Positions 1 through 8,342 of a stretch of 64,000 nucleotides of DNA are shown in pieces (within the stretch, counting starts at the first letter, position 1; every line of letters starts with the position of its first letter). The notes under the pieces were generated by a model. The model saw only the letters and a list, made by a program, of their open reading frames with translations. It was not told the origin of the DNA and made no database searches. The DNA lies in the NCBI RefSeq assembly GCF_027257955.1, contig NZ_JANZNQ010000001.1, positions 186,001-250,000 of the forward strand, in the 5' to 3' direction. The position numbers were made by a program, and so were the translations under genes. This stretch comes from Zhongshania aquatica. GTDB lineage: Bacteria > Pseudomonadota > Gammaproteobacteria > Pseudomonadales > Spongiibacteraceae.

Positions 1-787
1 TGTAATCCACCGTGATATCTAAAATTTGCTGCATACCTCCCGCTTGCTCAGCAGCTAAGGCGACGGTGGCGAGGTCTAGTATTTTCGATAAGGCTTTTGC
101 GGCTGTACCGAAGTCACCCATGACACTTTCAGTGGGCAAGCGTAGATCAGTTAATTCAATCGCCGCTTGGCGCCGGCTTTGATCCATGGTCGGCAATAGA
201 CTGCGCTTAATGCCATCGGTATCTGCCGCACAGACAAATAGGCTAATACCTTCTGCGCCAATGCTACCCTCTTCACGGGCTGCAATAATTAAATAATCGG
301 CACTGTGCCCATCGAGTACATAGCGATACTGGCCGTTGAGAATGGCGGTGTCGCCGTCACGTTTATAGCTTGCGGTCACCGCATCCGCACTCCAAAGATT
401 GCTGCCGCCGTTAAAAGCGAGGGTGGCGGTTTTACCTTCAATAAGCTGGGGAAGAATCTCAGTTTTTTGATCGTCAGTACCGGCGATCAATAAGGCGTTG
501 GTAGCCATTGCCACGGTGGCAAGGTAGGGAGAGCACAGCAGATAGCGGCCCATTTGCTCCAGCACGGCGACCAGCTCGACATAGCCTAAGCCCATGCCGC
601 CGTATTCTTCTGGAATATGCAGGGCCTGCCAATACATATCAGTGCAGATGCGCTGCCAAAGATCGGGGGAGTAACCCAGATCACTTGCCATAGCACTGCG
701 AATAGCTGCGCTGGTGGAAGCGTCTTTAAGAAAAGACGCCGCCGTGTCGCGGATCATTTCTTGTTCTTGCGTAAATGCGAATTCCAT
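1..787 (-). CDS. acyl-CoA dehydrogenase, partial (C terminus beyond window)
   Basis: Flavin-dependent acyl-CoA dehydrogenase cut by the left edge; 262 residues are visible. The start is the ATG at 787 behind GGAG with 5-nt spacing. The N-terminal helical domain begins MEFAFTQEQEMIRDTA, the motif PEEYGGMGLG lies at residues 59-68, and the middle beta domain follows; the visible part ends at LDITVDY, where the C-terminal helical domain normally begins, so the catalytic base and the FAD-contact motif cannot be checked. It is the third acyl-CoA dehydrogenase of the steroid cluster and lies 77 nt below the YfaZ gene on the same strand. By context it probably oxidises a CoA-thioester from the steroid side chain or C/D rings, possibly as one half of a heterotetramer. 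The exact substrate is inference. Confidence 0.85.
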   Translation of the reverse strand, partial: MEFAFTQEQEMIRDTAASFLKDASTSAAIRSAMASDLGYSPDLWQRICTDMYWQALHIPEEYGGMGLGYVELVAVLEQMGRYLLCSPYLATVAMATNALLIAGTDDQKTEILPQLIEGKTATLAFNGGSNLWSADAVTASYKRDGDTAILNGQYRYVLDGHSADYLIIAAREEGSIGAEGISLFVCAADTDGIKRSLLPTMDQSRRQAAIELTDLRLPTESVMGDFGTAAKALSKILDLATVALAAEQAGGMQQILDITVDY

Positions 788-864
788 ACTGTCTCCGAAA
801 CCAGACAGCGACCTTTACATTTACGCAAGCTGCGACGCGTATAACGCCGCAGCTTAACAACTGT

Positions 865-1407
865 TTATAGACGCAGTTGCAAACGTATGAAGGCACCGTC
901 TTCAAATTCAAATTTGCCGCCAGTGTCAGCGTCAAATTCCATATCACCGTAACCAACTTGAATGGCGGAGTTTTGGAAAATAGTAAACTCCGCGCTCACC
1001 GACCATTCTTTATAACCGTCAATATCACCAAAGCCAGTTGCATCGGGGGCGTAGTACAAACCGCCGCGCAAACTGACGATTTCATTTAAAGGCAAACGCA
1101 AATCGCCACCAAAGGCGACCGCACCGCCATCCAGATCAGTTGTGTCATCACCGTCTAAGCCGATGGCTTTTGCGCCAACCCGTCCGCTCAAGGCGCCGCG
1201 CTGACCATTTGCATACAGTCCCAAAGCCACTAAATTAGCGCCATCTTCGTGGTGCAGCACATCGAGCTGAGCACTACTTTCCGGGCTCATGTCACCAGCA
1301 ACAGAAACACCGAAACTGTCGTCACCAAAACGAAAAGCAACACCGCCGGCAAAGGCCGAACTGCTTGTAATGGCTAACACGGCGGCTGCGATTAAAGGGG
1401 CTTTCAT
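865..1407 (-). CDS. yfaZ: YfaZ-family outer-membrane protein
   Basis: A 180-residue outer-membrane beta-barrel of the YfaZ family. It has a signal peptide (MKAPLIAAAVLAITSSSAFA, cleavage after residue 20), alternating-polarity beta strands throughout and a C terminus ending in aromatic/Leu alternation (FIRLQLRL) suited to BAM recognition. AGGAG lies about 10 nt before the ATG. It sits inside the steroid catabolic cluster between an SDR gene and an acyl-CoA dehydrogenase, co-oriented with both. A role in passage of hydrophobic substrate across the outer membrane is an attractive inference from position; the family itself has no established substrate. Confidence 0.75.
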   Translation of the reverse strand: MKAPLIAAAVLAITSSSAFAGGVAFRFGDDSFGVSVAGDMSPESSAQLDVLHHEDGANLVALGLYANGQRGALSGRVGAKAIGLDGDDTTDLDGGAVAFGGDLRLPLNEIVSLRGGLYYAPDATGFGDIDGYKEWSVSAEFTIFQNSAIQVGYGDMEFDADTGGKFEFEDGAFIRLQLRL

Positions 1408-1445
1408 GGTCGTGATTCTCCTGATGTAAACGTCAAAGGATAAAA

Positions 1446-2330
1446 TCAGCTACCATACACTTTTTGAGCCGGTACTGCCTCCGCCATGAGCGTTTTTACC
1501 GCTTCGCCAACCTCAGCAGGCTCCCAGCGCGCGCCCTTATCTACTTCGGGGCCCTTGCGCCAACCGTCAGCGAGGGAGATTTTTCCGCCCTCTGCCTCAA
1601 ACACACAACCAGTTACATGCGCTGATTCACTGCTGCCTAACCACACCAGTAGTGAAGACACATTTTCCGGTGCCCAAAAATCAAAGCTGCCATCGTCTGG
1701 CTTCGCCATGCGGGTGGCCATGGCCTCAACCGCCGTGGTCATATTGGTACGGGCTGCCGGTGCGACCGCATTCGCGGTAATACCGTAGCGGGCAAGCTCA
1801 GCGCCTTGGTTTAACGTCAGTGCAGCGATACCCGCTTTAGCAGCGGCATAATTTGATTGACCAATTGAGCCCTGCAAACCAGCACCCGAGGTTGTATTTA
1901 TAATGCGCGCATCGACAGGCTTACCCTCTTTGGATTTACCACGCCAGTAATGAACGGCGTGTGAAGTGATGCAAAAATGGCCTTTTAAATGCACGGCCAT
2001 GATGGTGTCCCATTCCGCCTCGGTCATCGACGCGAACATACGGTCGCGGTTAACACCGGCATTATTCAAAACAATATGGAGATCGCCAAAGGTGTCGATG
2101 GCCTGCTTCACCGCATTCAAGCTATCGTCGTAATTGGTAATATCAGAGGTATTCACCACAGCCTTACCACCGGCGGCAGTAATCTCATCCACCACTTTTT
2201 GCGCAGCCGCTTCGTTAATATCGTTGACTACAACCGAGGCGCCCTCAGCAGCAAATACTTTTGCATGTGCCGCACCAAGGCCGCCACCTGCACCGGTGAT
2301 AATCACCACTCTGTCATTACAAATTGCCAT
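1446..2330 (-). CDS. short-chain dehydrogenase/reductase of the HIP cluster
   Basis: NAD(P)-dependent SDR of 294 residues. The cofactor motif TGAGGGLG is at residues 12-19, NNAG at 89-92, and the catalytic Ser148, Tyr161 and Lys165 are all present with the standard 12-residue Ser-Tyr spacing. The C-terminal extension after about residue 250 resembles the 17-beta-HSD type 4 branch. Known steroid-degradation SDRs of similar style are IpdF and Rv3548c of Mycobacterium and ScdG of Comamonas, which act on hydroxyl/keto groups of HIP-CoA intermediates; which of these it equals cannot be settled by eye. GAGGA precedes the ATG. The 172-nt gap upstream to the thiolase stop carries two GTCNGAC-type heptamer arrays. 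Confidence 0.8.
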   Translation of the reverse strand: MAICNDRVVIITGAGGGLGAAHAKVFAAEGASVVVNDINEAAAQKVVDEITAAGGKAVVNTSDITNYDDSLNAVKQAIDTFGDLHIVLNNAGVNRDRMFASMTEAEWDTIMAVHLKGHFCITSHAVHYWRGKSKEGKPVDARIINTTSGAGLQGSIGQSNYAAAKAGIAALTLNQGAELARYGITANAVAPAARTNMTTAVEAMATRMAKPDDGSFDFWAPENVSSLLVWLGSSESAHVTGCVFEAEGGKISLADGWRKGPEVDKGARWEPAEVGEAVKTLMAEAVPAQKVYGS

Positions 2331-2357
2331 TACTGTTATTCCTCGTTTAAGTGATTG

Positions 2358-2378
2358 GTCAGACGTCTGATGTCTGAC
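2358..2378. repeat. GTCNGAC heptamer array 1 (3 units)
   Basis: Three abutting 7-bp units GTCAGAC, GTCTGAT and GTCTGAC, 28 nt upstream of the SDR start. The first two units hold the perfect palindrome TCAGACGTCTGA. It is the same unit family as the arrays at 2427, 3672, 3725, 6456 and 8343. Confidence 0.85.
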
Positions 2379-2426
2379 GAAAGGTCAAAAGCAGGCTTGA
2401 CAGTGCCTGGGAGTTGAATTTCCATT

Positions 2427-2503
2427 TTCCGACTTCCGACTTCCGACTTCCGACTTCCGACTTCCGACTTCCGACTTCCGACTTCCGACTTCTGACGTCC
2501 GAC
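2427..2503. repeat. Heptamer array 2 (11 units, mostly TTCCGAC)
   Basis: Nine perfect TTCCGAC copies (2427-2489) followed by TTCTGAC and GTCCGAC. The last base of the array is also the last base of the thiolase stop codon (TAG on the minus strand, 2503-2505), so the array lies directly 3' of that gene. The final two units join it to the GTCNGAC family seen in the other gaps of this cluster. Confidence 0.95.
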
Positions 2504-3651
2504 TAAAGTCTTTCAATTATCGTTACATTCGCCTGACCACCGCCTTCGCACATGGTCTGCAAACCATAGCGACCGCCGGTGCGCTCAAGCTCATGAAGCA
2601 AAGTCGTCATTAATTTTGTGCCTGTTGCGCCCAGTGGATGACCTAAGGCAATCGCACCACCATTCACATTGGTTTTAGCGTGGTCATAACCGGTTTCTTT
2701 CAACCACGCCATGACCACCGAGGCAAAGGCTTCGTTGATTTCGACAAGGTCAATATCCTGTAGAGACATGCCCGATTTTTTCAGTGCATATTCGGTGGCA
2801 GAAATCGGCGCCGTCAGCATCCAAATTGGATCGTCTGCACGCACACTCATATGATGAATACGAGCGCGGGGTGTTAAGTTATAGCGTTTAAGTGCCGCTT
2901 CACTAACAACAAGAACGGCACTAGACGCATCGCAGGTTTGGCTAGACACAGCCGCAGTCACTTTGTCGCAACCAAACAAAAAATCTAATTCCGCCATTTT
3001 TTCTAAGCTGGAATTACGCGGCGTTTCATCCATTTTCACGTCGCCAAAGGGAATAATTTCCTTATCGAAATGACCCGCGGCAATCGCTTTTAATGCGCGT
3101 TGATGCGACTCATAAGAAAACAGTTCTAAATCTTTACGCGATAAATTCCATTTATCGGCAATCATCTGTGCAGATTTAAACTGCGTCGGCGGCTCGGCAC
3201 CGTAGCGCTCAACCCAACCAGTCGATCCAGAGAAGGGGTCGCTAAAACCCAATGGCGCAGCCAGAGTCATCGCCGATGAAATAGGAATTTGCGTCATGGT
3301 CTGCACACCGCCCGCCACAATCACGTCCATACAACCAGACATAATTGCCTGCGCCGCAAAATGCACCGATTGCTGGGAAGAACCACACTGGCGATCAATA
3401 GTCGTACCCGGTACTTCTTGTGAAAGACCCGCCGCCAACCATGCGCTGCGTGCGATGTCGCCCGCGAGCGGGCCAACAGTATCTACACAACCAAAGATGA
3501 CATCGTCGTATTCATTATCAGGAATGCCATTGCGCTCAACGATAGCCTTTAAAACATGTGCACCCAAATCAGCACCGTGCACATGAGCAAGACCGCCTTT
3601 ACGGCGCCCTGTGGGGCTGCGAATTGCGTCTACGATATATGCTTCTGCCAT
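2503..3651 (-). CDS. fadA6: Thiolase, FadA6/ScdF-type
   Basis: A 382-residue thiolase-superfamily acetyl-CoA acyltransferase. The nucleophile Cys89 lies in DRQCGSS, the catalytic His338 in GHPLGATG, and the second Cys368 in the C-terminal CEGGGQ motif, so all catalytic residues are present. In HIP catabolism FadA6 cleaves the beta-ketoacyl-CoA formed after ring opening. Assignment to that step rests on neighbours (ipdABC, echA20-like hydrolase, ipdE genes) rather than on the thiolase sequence alone. Heptamer arrays lie on both sides: one ends in its stop codon and one lies 21 nt upstream of its start. Confidence 0.85.
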   Translation of the reverse strand: MAEAYIVDAIRSPTGRRKGGLAHVHGADLGAHVLKAIVERNGIPDNEYDDVIFGCVDTVGPLAGDIARSAWLAAGLSQEVPGTTIDRQCGSSQQSVHFAAQAIMSGCMDVIVAGGVQTMTQIPISSAMTLAAPLGFSDPFSGSTGWVERYGAEPPTQFKSAQMIADKWNLSRKDLELFSYESHQRALKAIAAGHFDKEIIPFGDVKMDETPRNSSLEKMAELDFLFGCDKVTAAVSSQTCDASSAVLVVSEAALKRYNLTPRARIHHMSVRADDPIWMLTAPISATEYALKKSGMSLQDIDLVEINEAFASVVMAWLKETGYDHAKTNVNGGAIALGHPLGATGTKLMTTLLHELERTGGRYGLQTMCEGGGQANVTIIERL

Positions 3652-3671
3652 GTTAAATCCTCGGTAATTTG

Positions 3672-3692
3672 GTCAGACGTCTGATGTCTGAT
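3672..3692. repeat. GTCNGAC heptamer array 3 (3 units)
   Basis: Units GTCAGAC, GTCTGAT and GTCTGAT just upstream of the thiolase start. It is identical to array 1 except for the last base, and holds the same TCAGACGTCTGA palindrome. Confidence 0.85.
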
Positions 3693-3724
3693 TCTTTATA
3701 AAAAATGCTCGGGCTGTGTTGGTC

Positions 3725-3752
3725 GTCCGACATCAGACACCTGACGTCAGAC
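3725..3752. repeat. GTCNGAC heptamer array 4 (4 units)
   Basis: Units GTCCGAC, ATCAGAC, ACCTGAC and GTCAGAC, ending 7 nt from the stop codon of the ipdE2-like gene. With array 3 it forms a pair within one 108-nt gap. Confidence 0.8.
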
Positions 3753-3759
3753 TAATAAG

Positions 3760-4815
3760 CTAAGCCGCAAATGTATTGCCCGCGCCTAATTTCGCTTCAT
3801 CACTAAACACAAACTCCGCAATGCGCTGCTTATGAAAACCGGCTGTGCCATAGCTGCTATTTAGCGCCCATGCGCGTTTCATGAAAATATGCAAATCCAC
3901 TTCCCAGGTGTAACCCATGGCGCCATGGACTTGAATGCTATTTTTAGCCGCTAAATCGGCTACTTCGCAGGCCACTACTTTGGCGTGGCTAACATTGTGC
4001 GAAGCACTAGATGCATTGTTTACCAGCGCGTAAGCGGCGCGATAAACCGGTGTTTTGGCGTACTCCAATTTGTAAGCGATATTTGCCATATGATGCTTAA
4101 CCGCTTGGAAGCTACCGATGGCGACACCAAACTGTTTGCGATCAGTGGTGTATTGCACAGAGATATCGATCATGCGCTGGGCAACACCAAGCGCCTGTGC
4201 TGCCGCTGCTAAAGCACCGCGATTAAGAGCAAACACAAGCAAGTCTTTTGCCTTTTGGCCGTCTGCTAATTTATGAGCCGCAGCGACATCAAATTCGACG
4301 GCAAACAATTTGCGCCCCAAATCAATGGACTCGTTGTAGCGAAGCTCAACTGCGCCCGCTTCCACCGCATACACCGCGCCGGCTTTTTCGAGAATCAACA
4401 GATCAGCGATATGCGCATCTTCAACTAAATTATTTACTTCCAGACCAACCACTACCTTGGCTTCGCCACTGGCGATTTTAGGAAGCCACTGCTCAGCAAA
4501 GGCAGAATCGCCAACCTCCATAATGGTTGGCACCGCAACCAGCGCGCTATGAACCAGCGGCTCAGCCAAAGCAACATAGCCCGCCTCCTGCGCTAGCAGA
4601 ACAAAATCCAACTCGTTCATACCCAAGCCACCATGAGCCTCGGGAACAGTAATGCCAGTAAGGCCCATCTCAACAAACTGCTGCCACAAAGCATCACTGC
4701 GACCAGACTCGGTTTGCCATGCCGCACGAATTGATTCCGGCGTAATTTCATTAACCAGAAAATCCCTTACCGACTCCTGAAACAACAACTGGTCTTCGCT
4801 AAATGTAAAATCCAT
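3760..4815 (-). CDS. ipdE2: Acyl-CoA dehydrogenase subunit, IpdE2-like
   Basis: A 351-residue acyl-CoA dehydrogenase-fold protein. The ATG at 4815 (MDFTFSEDQLL) follows GGAG and is preferred to a GTG 18 nt upstream. The N-terminal motif PEAHGGLGM is intact, but the C-terminal region lacks the usual GTNEIQ-type FAD motif and ends in a degenerate FHKQRIAEFVF stretch. That pattern fits the non-canonical subunit of the alpha2-beta2 acyl-CoA dehydrogenases of steroid degraders (ChsE and IpdE1-IpdE2 types). The probable partner is the canonical dehydrogenase encoded upstream (5241-6425); the two genes are separated by 425 nt of repeats. Subunit pairing is inference. Confidence 0.8.
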   Translation of the reverse strand: MDFTFSEDQLLFQESVRDFLVNEITPESIRAAWQTESGRSDALWQQFVEMGLTGITVPEAHGGLGMNELDFVLLAQEAGYVALAEPLVHSALVAVPTIMEVGDSAFAEQWLPKIASGEAKVVVGLEVNNLVEDAHIADLLILEKAGAVYAVEAGAVELRYNESIDLGRKLFAVEFDVAAAHKLADGQKAKDLLVFALNRGALAAAAQALGVAQRMIDISVQYTTDRKQFGVAIGSFQAVKHHMANIAYKLEYAKTPVYRAAYALVNNASSASHNVSHAKVVACEVADLAAKNSIQVHGAMGYTWEVDLHIFMKRAWALNSSYGTAGFHKQRIAEFVFSDEAKLGAGNTFAA

Positions 4816-5240
4816 AAATCTTTCTCCGAGCACTCGCCAACAAATCGAGAAAACTCAAAATTAATTTTTAATTTCCTAAAAACACCACCCAACCAAGCAG
4901 CGCAGATTTTTGTACGCTGGCAAGGCAAAAATGCGCGCAGGGCGGAAGCGTATATGCAATACGTAACCAACCGAGCACTTTTTTAACGCAGCCAGCGTGC
5001 AAAAAGATCGCTGCGAACCAAGGCCAAAATGCGTGCAGGGCGGGAGCGTATATGTAATACGTGACCAACCGAGCACTTTTTTAAACGCAGCCAGCGTGCA
5101 AAAAGATCGCTGCGTTTCCGACAAAATTGGAAATGAATATTTTCGCTGCATAGCGAGGCGAAATCGCGCGGAAGAAGGGAGCGTATAAATAATACGTGAC
5201 CGACTGAGCACGATTTCAACGCTGCTATGCGGTGAAAAGA
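4816..5240. other. 425-nt gap filled by intergenic repeats
   Basis: No gene is supported here. The short open frames in it are products of the repeat unit described at 4898-5243. This is the longest gap inside the otherwise compact catabolic cluster and separates two genes likely to encode subunits of one enzyme. Confidence 0.8.
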
Positions 5241-5243
5241 TCA
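4898..5243. repeat. 98-bp direct repeats with a diverged third copy
   Basis: Two near-identical tandem units lie at 4922-5019 and 5020-5113, with a 98-nt period. Each holds a GCGTATAT...AATACGT segment, the phrase CCAACCGAGCACTTTTTTA and the box CCAGCGTGCAAAAAGATCGC. A diverged third copy occupies 5155-5243, and its end supplies the DNA just after (and the stop codon of) the ipdE1-like gene. An inverted, degenerate copy of the CAGCGTGCAAAAAGATC box lies at 4898-4920, so transcripts could fold into long hairpins. I do not recognise the family. Confidence 0.85.
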
Positions 5244-6425
5244 TTTCCTCGGCATACCTAGTAGACGTTCGGCGATTATGTTTCGTTGTATCTCATTCGT
5301 TCCCGCATAAATCGGCCCCGACTGCGAGAACAACCAGCCATCTAACCAGCTACCTACTTCACCGGCGTCGGGTGCGTGGGGTACAAGCTCTGCCCGCGCG
5401 CCTAAAATTTTCAAGCCTAGACCGTGCATTTGCTGATCAAGCTCTGACCAAAATATTTTATTGGTTGAGGCTTCTGCGCCAATCTTGCCGCCCTGCATTA
5501 AGCGGCAGGCGGTTTGATAGGTGGTTAGTGCATAGGCTTCGGCATCCATGTAGGCACGCAACACCGCATCGCGTACGGCGGGGTCTTGGTCTGCACTTTC
5601 TTGATTGGCTTTGTATAAATTAACGAGGCGCTTTGCGGTTTCTTGAAAACGCGCAGGTGAACGGAGCATGAGGCCGCGCTCAAATCCGGCGGTGGCCATG
5701 GCCACACTCCAACCTTCGCCTTCACCACCTAAGCGGCAATCGACAGGTACTTTCACGTTGTCGAAAAATATTTCCGCAAAACCGGGCAAGCCATCGAGCT
5801 GGGGAATTGGACGAACGGTAATGCCCTCTGATTCCAGCGGCACCAAAATAAAGGTGAGTCCTTTGTGGCGCTCGGATGCCGGATCGGTTCTGAACATACC
5901 GAAACACCAGTCCGCCCACACTGCGCGGGTTGACCATGTTTTCTGGCCGTTGATTACGTAATGAGTACCGTCTTCGCTCAGCGTTGCAGTGGAGCGAATC
6001 GCCGCCATATCTGAACCGGCATTTGGCTCAGACCAGCCCTGACACCAGATATCTTTACCTGTTGCCATGCCGTTTAAAAATCGTTTTTTCTGCTCGTCGG
6101 TGCCGTATTCCATTAAGGTCGGACCGAGCAGGAATATGCCGTTTTGATTTACCCGCAGCGGTGCGCGTGCCGCGTAATACTCTTCTTCAAAAATAAGCCA
6201 TTGCAGAAGATCGGCGCCACGGCCGCCCATTTCCTCTGGCCAGGTAATCATGCCCCAACGGCCTTCGTAGAGTTTCGCTTCCCACTCGCGGTGCTGCTGA
6301 AAACCTTCTTCGGTATCGAAGGATTTTAGCGGTTCAGCAGGCACGTTAGCCGCAAGCCAAGCACGAATTTCAGCGCGGAAGGCGGTTTGTTCGGGTGTAT
6401 ATTCAAGTTGCATGTTGATATCCAA
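5241..6425 (-). CDS. ipdE1: Acyl-CoA dehydrogenase subunit, IpdE1-like
   Basis: A 394-residue canonical acyl-CoA dehydrogenase. The motif QGWSEPNAGSD is in the middle domain and YAGTNEIQRNIIAERLLG is at the C terminus, the FAD-binding signature that the ipdE2-like neighbour lacks. A second Met four residues in (MQLEYTPEQ) is an alternative start at 6413. IpdE1-IpdE2 heterotetramers carry out a dehydrogenation in HIP-CoA breakdown; this assignment follows from gene context and from the complementary subunit features. Heptamer array 5 lies 30 nt upstream of its start. The repeat array begins directly after its AAA TGA end. Confidence 0.8.
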   Translation of the reverse strand: MDINMQLEYTPEQTAFRAEIRAWLAANVPAEPLKSFDTEEGFQQHREWEAKLYEGRWGMITWPEEMGGRGADLLQWLIFEEEYYAARAPLRVNQNGIFLLGPTLMEYGTDEQKKRFLNGMATGKDIWCQGWSEPNAGSDMAAIRSTATLSEDGTHYVINGQKTWSTRAVWADWCFGMFRTDPASERHKGLTFILVPLESEGITVRPIPQLDGLPGFAEIFFDNVKVPVDCRLGGEGEGWSVAMATAGFERGLMLRSPARFQETAKRLVNLYKANQESADQDPAVRDAVLRAYMDAEAYALTTYQTACRLMQGGKIGAEASTNKIFWSELDQQMHGLGLKILGARAELVPHAPDAGEVGSWLDGWLFSQSGPIYAGTNEIQRNIIAERLLGMPRK

Positions 6426-6455
6426 TTACCGCGTTTATACTTTGTTACGGCGCGC

Positions 6456-6476
6456 GTCGGACGTCTGACGCCAGAC
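6456..6476. repeat. GTCNGAC heptamer array 5 (3 units)
   Basis: Units GTCGGAC, GTCTGAC and GCCAGAC in the 58-nt gap between the echA20-like stop (6484) and the ipdE1-like start. Confidence 0.8.
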
Positions 6477-6483
6477 GTGCCCT

Positions 6484-7236
6484 TTAAAATTTCGCATCGC
6501 GTTTTTCAACAAACGCGTCTTTGGCTTCCTGCGAATCAGGATCGGCATAAGCCTCCTGCGTGAAGCCCTGCTCCCAGCGGTATTTATCTTCTAAATTGCC
6601 GTCTTCAATACCGTTTAATGCTTCTTTGGCGAGCTGCACCATGCGAGGTGATTTAGCGGCCATTTTGCGAGCAATATCGCGGGCGGTATCTAATAGCTGA
6701 TCGCGAGGTACGACCCTTTCTACAGCACCTAAGCGGTAAGCTTCCTGCGCATCGATAGGCTCGCCAGTGAAATACATGTAGCGCACTTTTTGCACTGGGA
6801 ACATGCGCTGTAAATGTGCGCCGCCACCCATGGCACCGCGATCAACTTCTGGTACGGCGAAGGTGGCGCATTCAGAGGCAACTAACACATCGGCTGCGCC
6901 GCTAATGCCAATTCCGCCGCCCAGTACAAAACCGTGCACGGCAACAATCACCGGCTTGGGGTTACGGTGAATCGCTTTAAAGGTGTCGTAATTGCCTTTG
7001 TTTACTTTGGTGATCATGGCGCTATTGGCGGCAAGTTCTTTGATGTCGACACCGGCACAAAAACCACGACCTTCTGCCGCGATAATGATGGCGCGCACAT
7101 CGGGGTTTTCACCCAGTGCATTTAACTCGGCAGCAATCGCCAACCAGCCAGCGCTATTAAAGGCATTTACCGGCGGGTGATTAAAAATTACTTCGGCAAT
7201 ACCGCTGTCGATACGGGTAGAAAATGGCTGACTCAT
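6484..7236 (-). CDS. echA20: Crotonase-family ring hydrolase, EchA20-like
   Basis: A 250-residue crotonase-fold protein. The oxyanion-hole segments are CAGVD (60-64) and GGGIG (107-111), with acidic residues Glu130 and Asp132 in the catalytic stretch. EchA20 of Mycobacterium hydrolytically opens the last carbon ring of HIEC-CoA in the HIP pathway; ScdN of Comamonas is the proteobacterial counterpart. The assignment rests on position between ipdC and the ipdE genes. Its ATG follows GGGGAAATAATA, with the Shine-Dalgarno inside the end of ipdC; only 2 nt separate the two genes, so they are translationally linked. Confidence 0.8.
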   Translation of the reverse strand: MSQPFSTRIDSGIAEVIFNHPPVNAFNSAGWLAIAAELNALGENPDVRAIIIAAEGRGFCAGVDIKELAANSAMITKVNKGNYDTFKAIHRNPKPVIVAVHGFVLGGGIGISGAADVLVASECATFAVPEVDRGAMGGGAHLQRMFPVQKVRYMYFTGEPIDAQEAYRLGAVERVVPRDQLLDTARDIARKMAAKSPRMVQLAKEALNGIEDGNLEDKYRWEQGFTQEAYADPDSQEAKDAFVEKRDAKF

Positions 7237-7238
7237 TA

Positions 7239-8312
7239 TTATTTCCCCTGCGCTTGTAAACGCTGTAGTTGGGCTTCGGCCTCGGCAACCAGACCGCTAA
7301 TTAATTCTTCACAACTTAATAATTTATCGATAACACCGGCAACTTGGCCGGAAGGCAGCACGCCATCATCGGGACGTCCATCCACCATGGCTTTTTGAAT
7401 AATCATGGGCGCGTTGGCCGACATAATGGCTTGCGCTGGCGTCAGGTCGCCGTCTTTGCTCATCGCTAAGGCTGACTTAAGCAAACCGAAAATACTGGCA
7501 CCGGTAAACTTGCGGAAGGCCAAACCATTGCGCAGTGCAATCACTAATTTTTTAAGATTTCCCGCGCGCTCTAACTCACCTAAAAAGCGATTTAGAATCA
7601 TGCGCTGCTGAATACCGTCGAGTGCTTGGGAGACAATAATCTCGGCGGGATTTTTACAATCTAAGTAGCGCTGCTTAGTCGCCTCTGGGACGGGACTTTC
7701 CTTGGTCAATAAAAAGCGTGTTCCCATCGCGATGCCATCGGCACCAAAGGCCATGGCCGCAATTAAGCCGCGACCATCTTTAAAACCACCGGCGCCCAAC
7801 ACAGGAACCTGTGCGCCAACCGCGTCTACCACTTGTGGCAATAACAAGGTCGTTGGCACCGAGCCGGTGTGTCCACCGCCCTCGCCGCCCTGAACCGTGA
7901 CCGCATCGGCACCCATTTCCACCGCTTTAATCGCGTGTTTGGGCAAGCCGATGGTGGGCATACAGACCACGCCGGCATCTTTAAGCTTGGCGACCATGTC
8001 CTTGCCCGGTGAGCGCGAATAACTGACCGCCTTCACCTTGTGCTTAATGACCAGGTCGACAATCTCGGCAGCATTGGGCTGATACATATGAAAATTGACG
8101 CCGAAATTTGCCTCGGTTAATGACTTCACTTTGAGAATATCGGCTTCCATTTGCGCAGGCGGAATCGTTGCCCCCGCTAAAAAGCCAAAGCCACCGGCAT
8201 TGCCTGTGCCCGCCACCAACTGCGGATCGGCAACCCAGCCCATCGCGGTCTGGATGACAGGATAGCGGCAGCCGAGAAGTTCGGTAATTCGAGTATTAAG
8301 TAGCTTCGACAT
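7239..8312 (-). CDS. ipdC: FMN-dependent oxidoreductase IpdC (nitronate monooxygenase family)
   Basis: A 357-residue TIM-barrel flavoprotein of the NMO/2-nitropropane dioxygenase family. The N-terminal PVIQTAMGWVADP strand and the FMN phosphate-binding loop GGEGGGHTG (142-150) are clear. In steroid-degrading actinobacteria and proteobacteria the member next to ipdAB is IpdC (ScdK), which is needed for HIP-CoA catabolism and acts before ring opening. Neighbours on both sides (ipdB upstream, echA20-like downstream by 2 nt) make this the best reading rather than a detoxifying nitronate monooxygenase. Array 6 separates it from ipdB. Confidence 0.88.
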   Translation of the reverse strand: MSKLLNTRITELLGCRYPVIQTAMGWVADPQLVAGTGNAGGFGFLAGATIPPAQMEADILKVKSLTEANFGVNFHMYQPNAAEIVDLVIKHKVKAVSYSRSPGKDMVAKLKDAGVVCMPTIGLPKHAIKAVEMGADAVTVQGGEGGGHTGSVPTTLLLPQVVDAVGAQVPVLGAGGFKDGRGLIAAMAFGADGIAMGTRFLLTKESPVPEATKQRYLDCKNPAEIIVSQALDGIQQRMILNRFLGELERAGNLKKLVIALRNGLAFRKFTGASIFGLLKSALAMSKDGDLTPAQAIMSANAPMIIQKAMVDGRPDDGVLPSGQVAGVIDKLLSCEELISGLVAEAEAQLQRLQAQGK

Positions 8313-8342
8313 GATATTCAGCCTATAGCTTCATGGTTTGAG

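Noticed and set aside
2427-2489. TTCCGAC tract as coding repeat or CRISPR
   Set aside because: The period is 7, not a multiple of 3, and no spacers exist; it begins at a stop codon.
4922-5243. The 98-bp direct repeats as a CRISPR array or coding tandem gene
   Set aside because: There are no short conserved repeats with unique spacers; the units are near-identical over their whole length. The short open frames in them are not conserved between copies.
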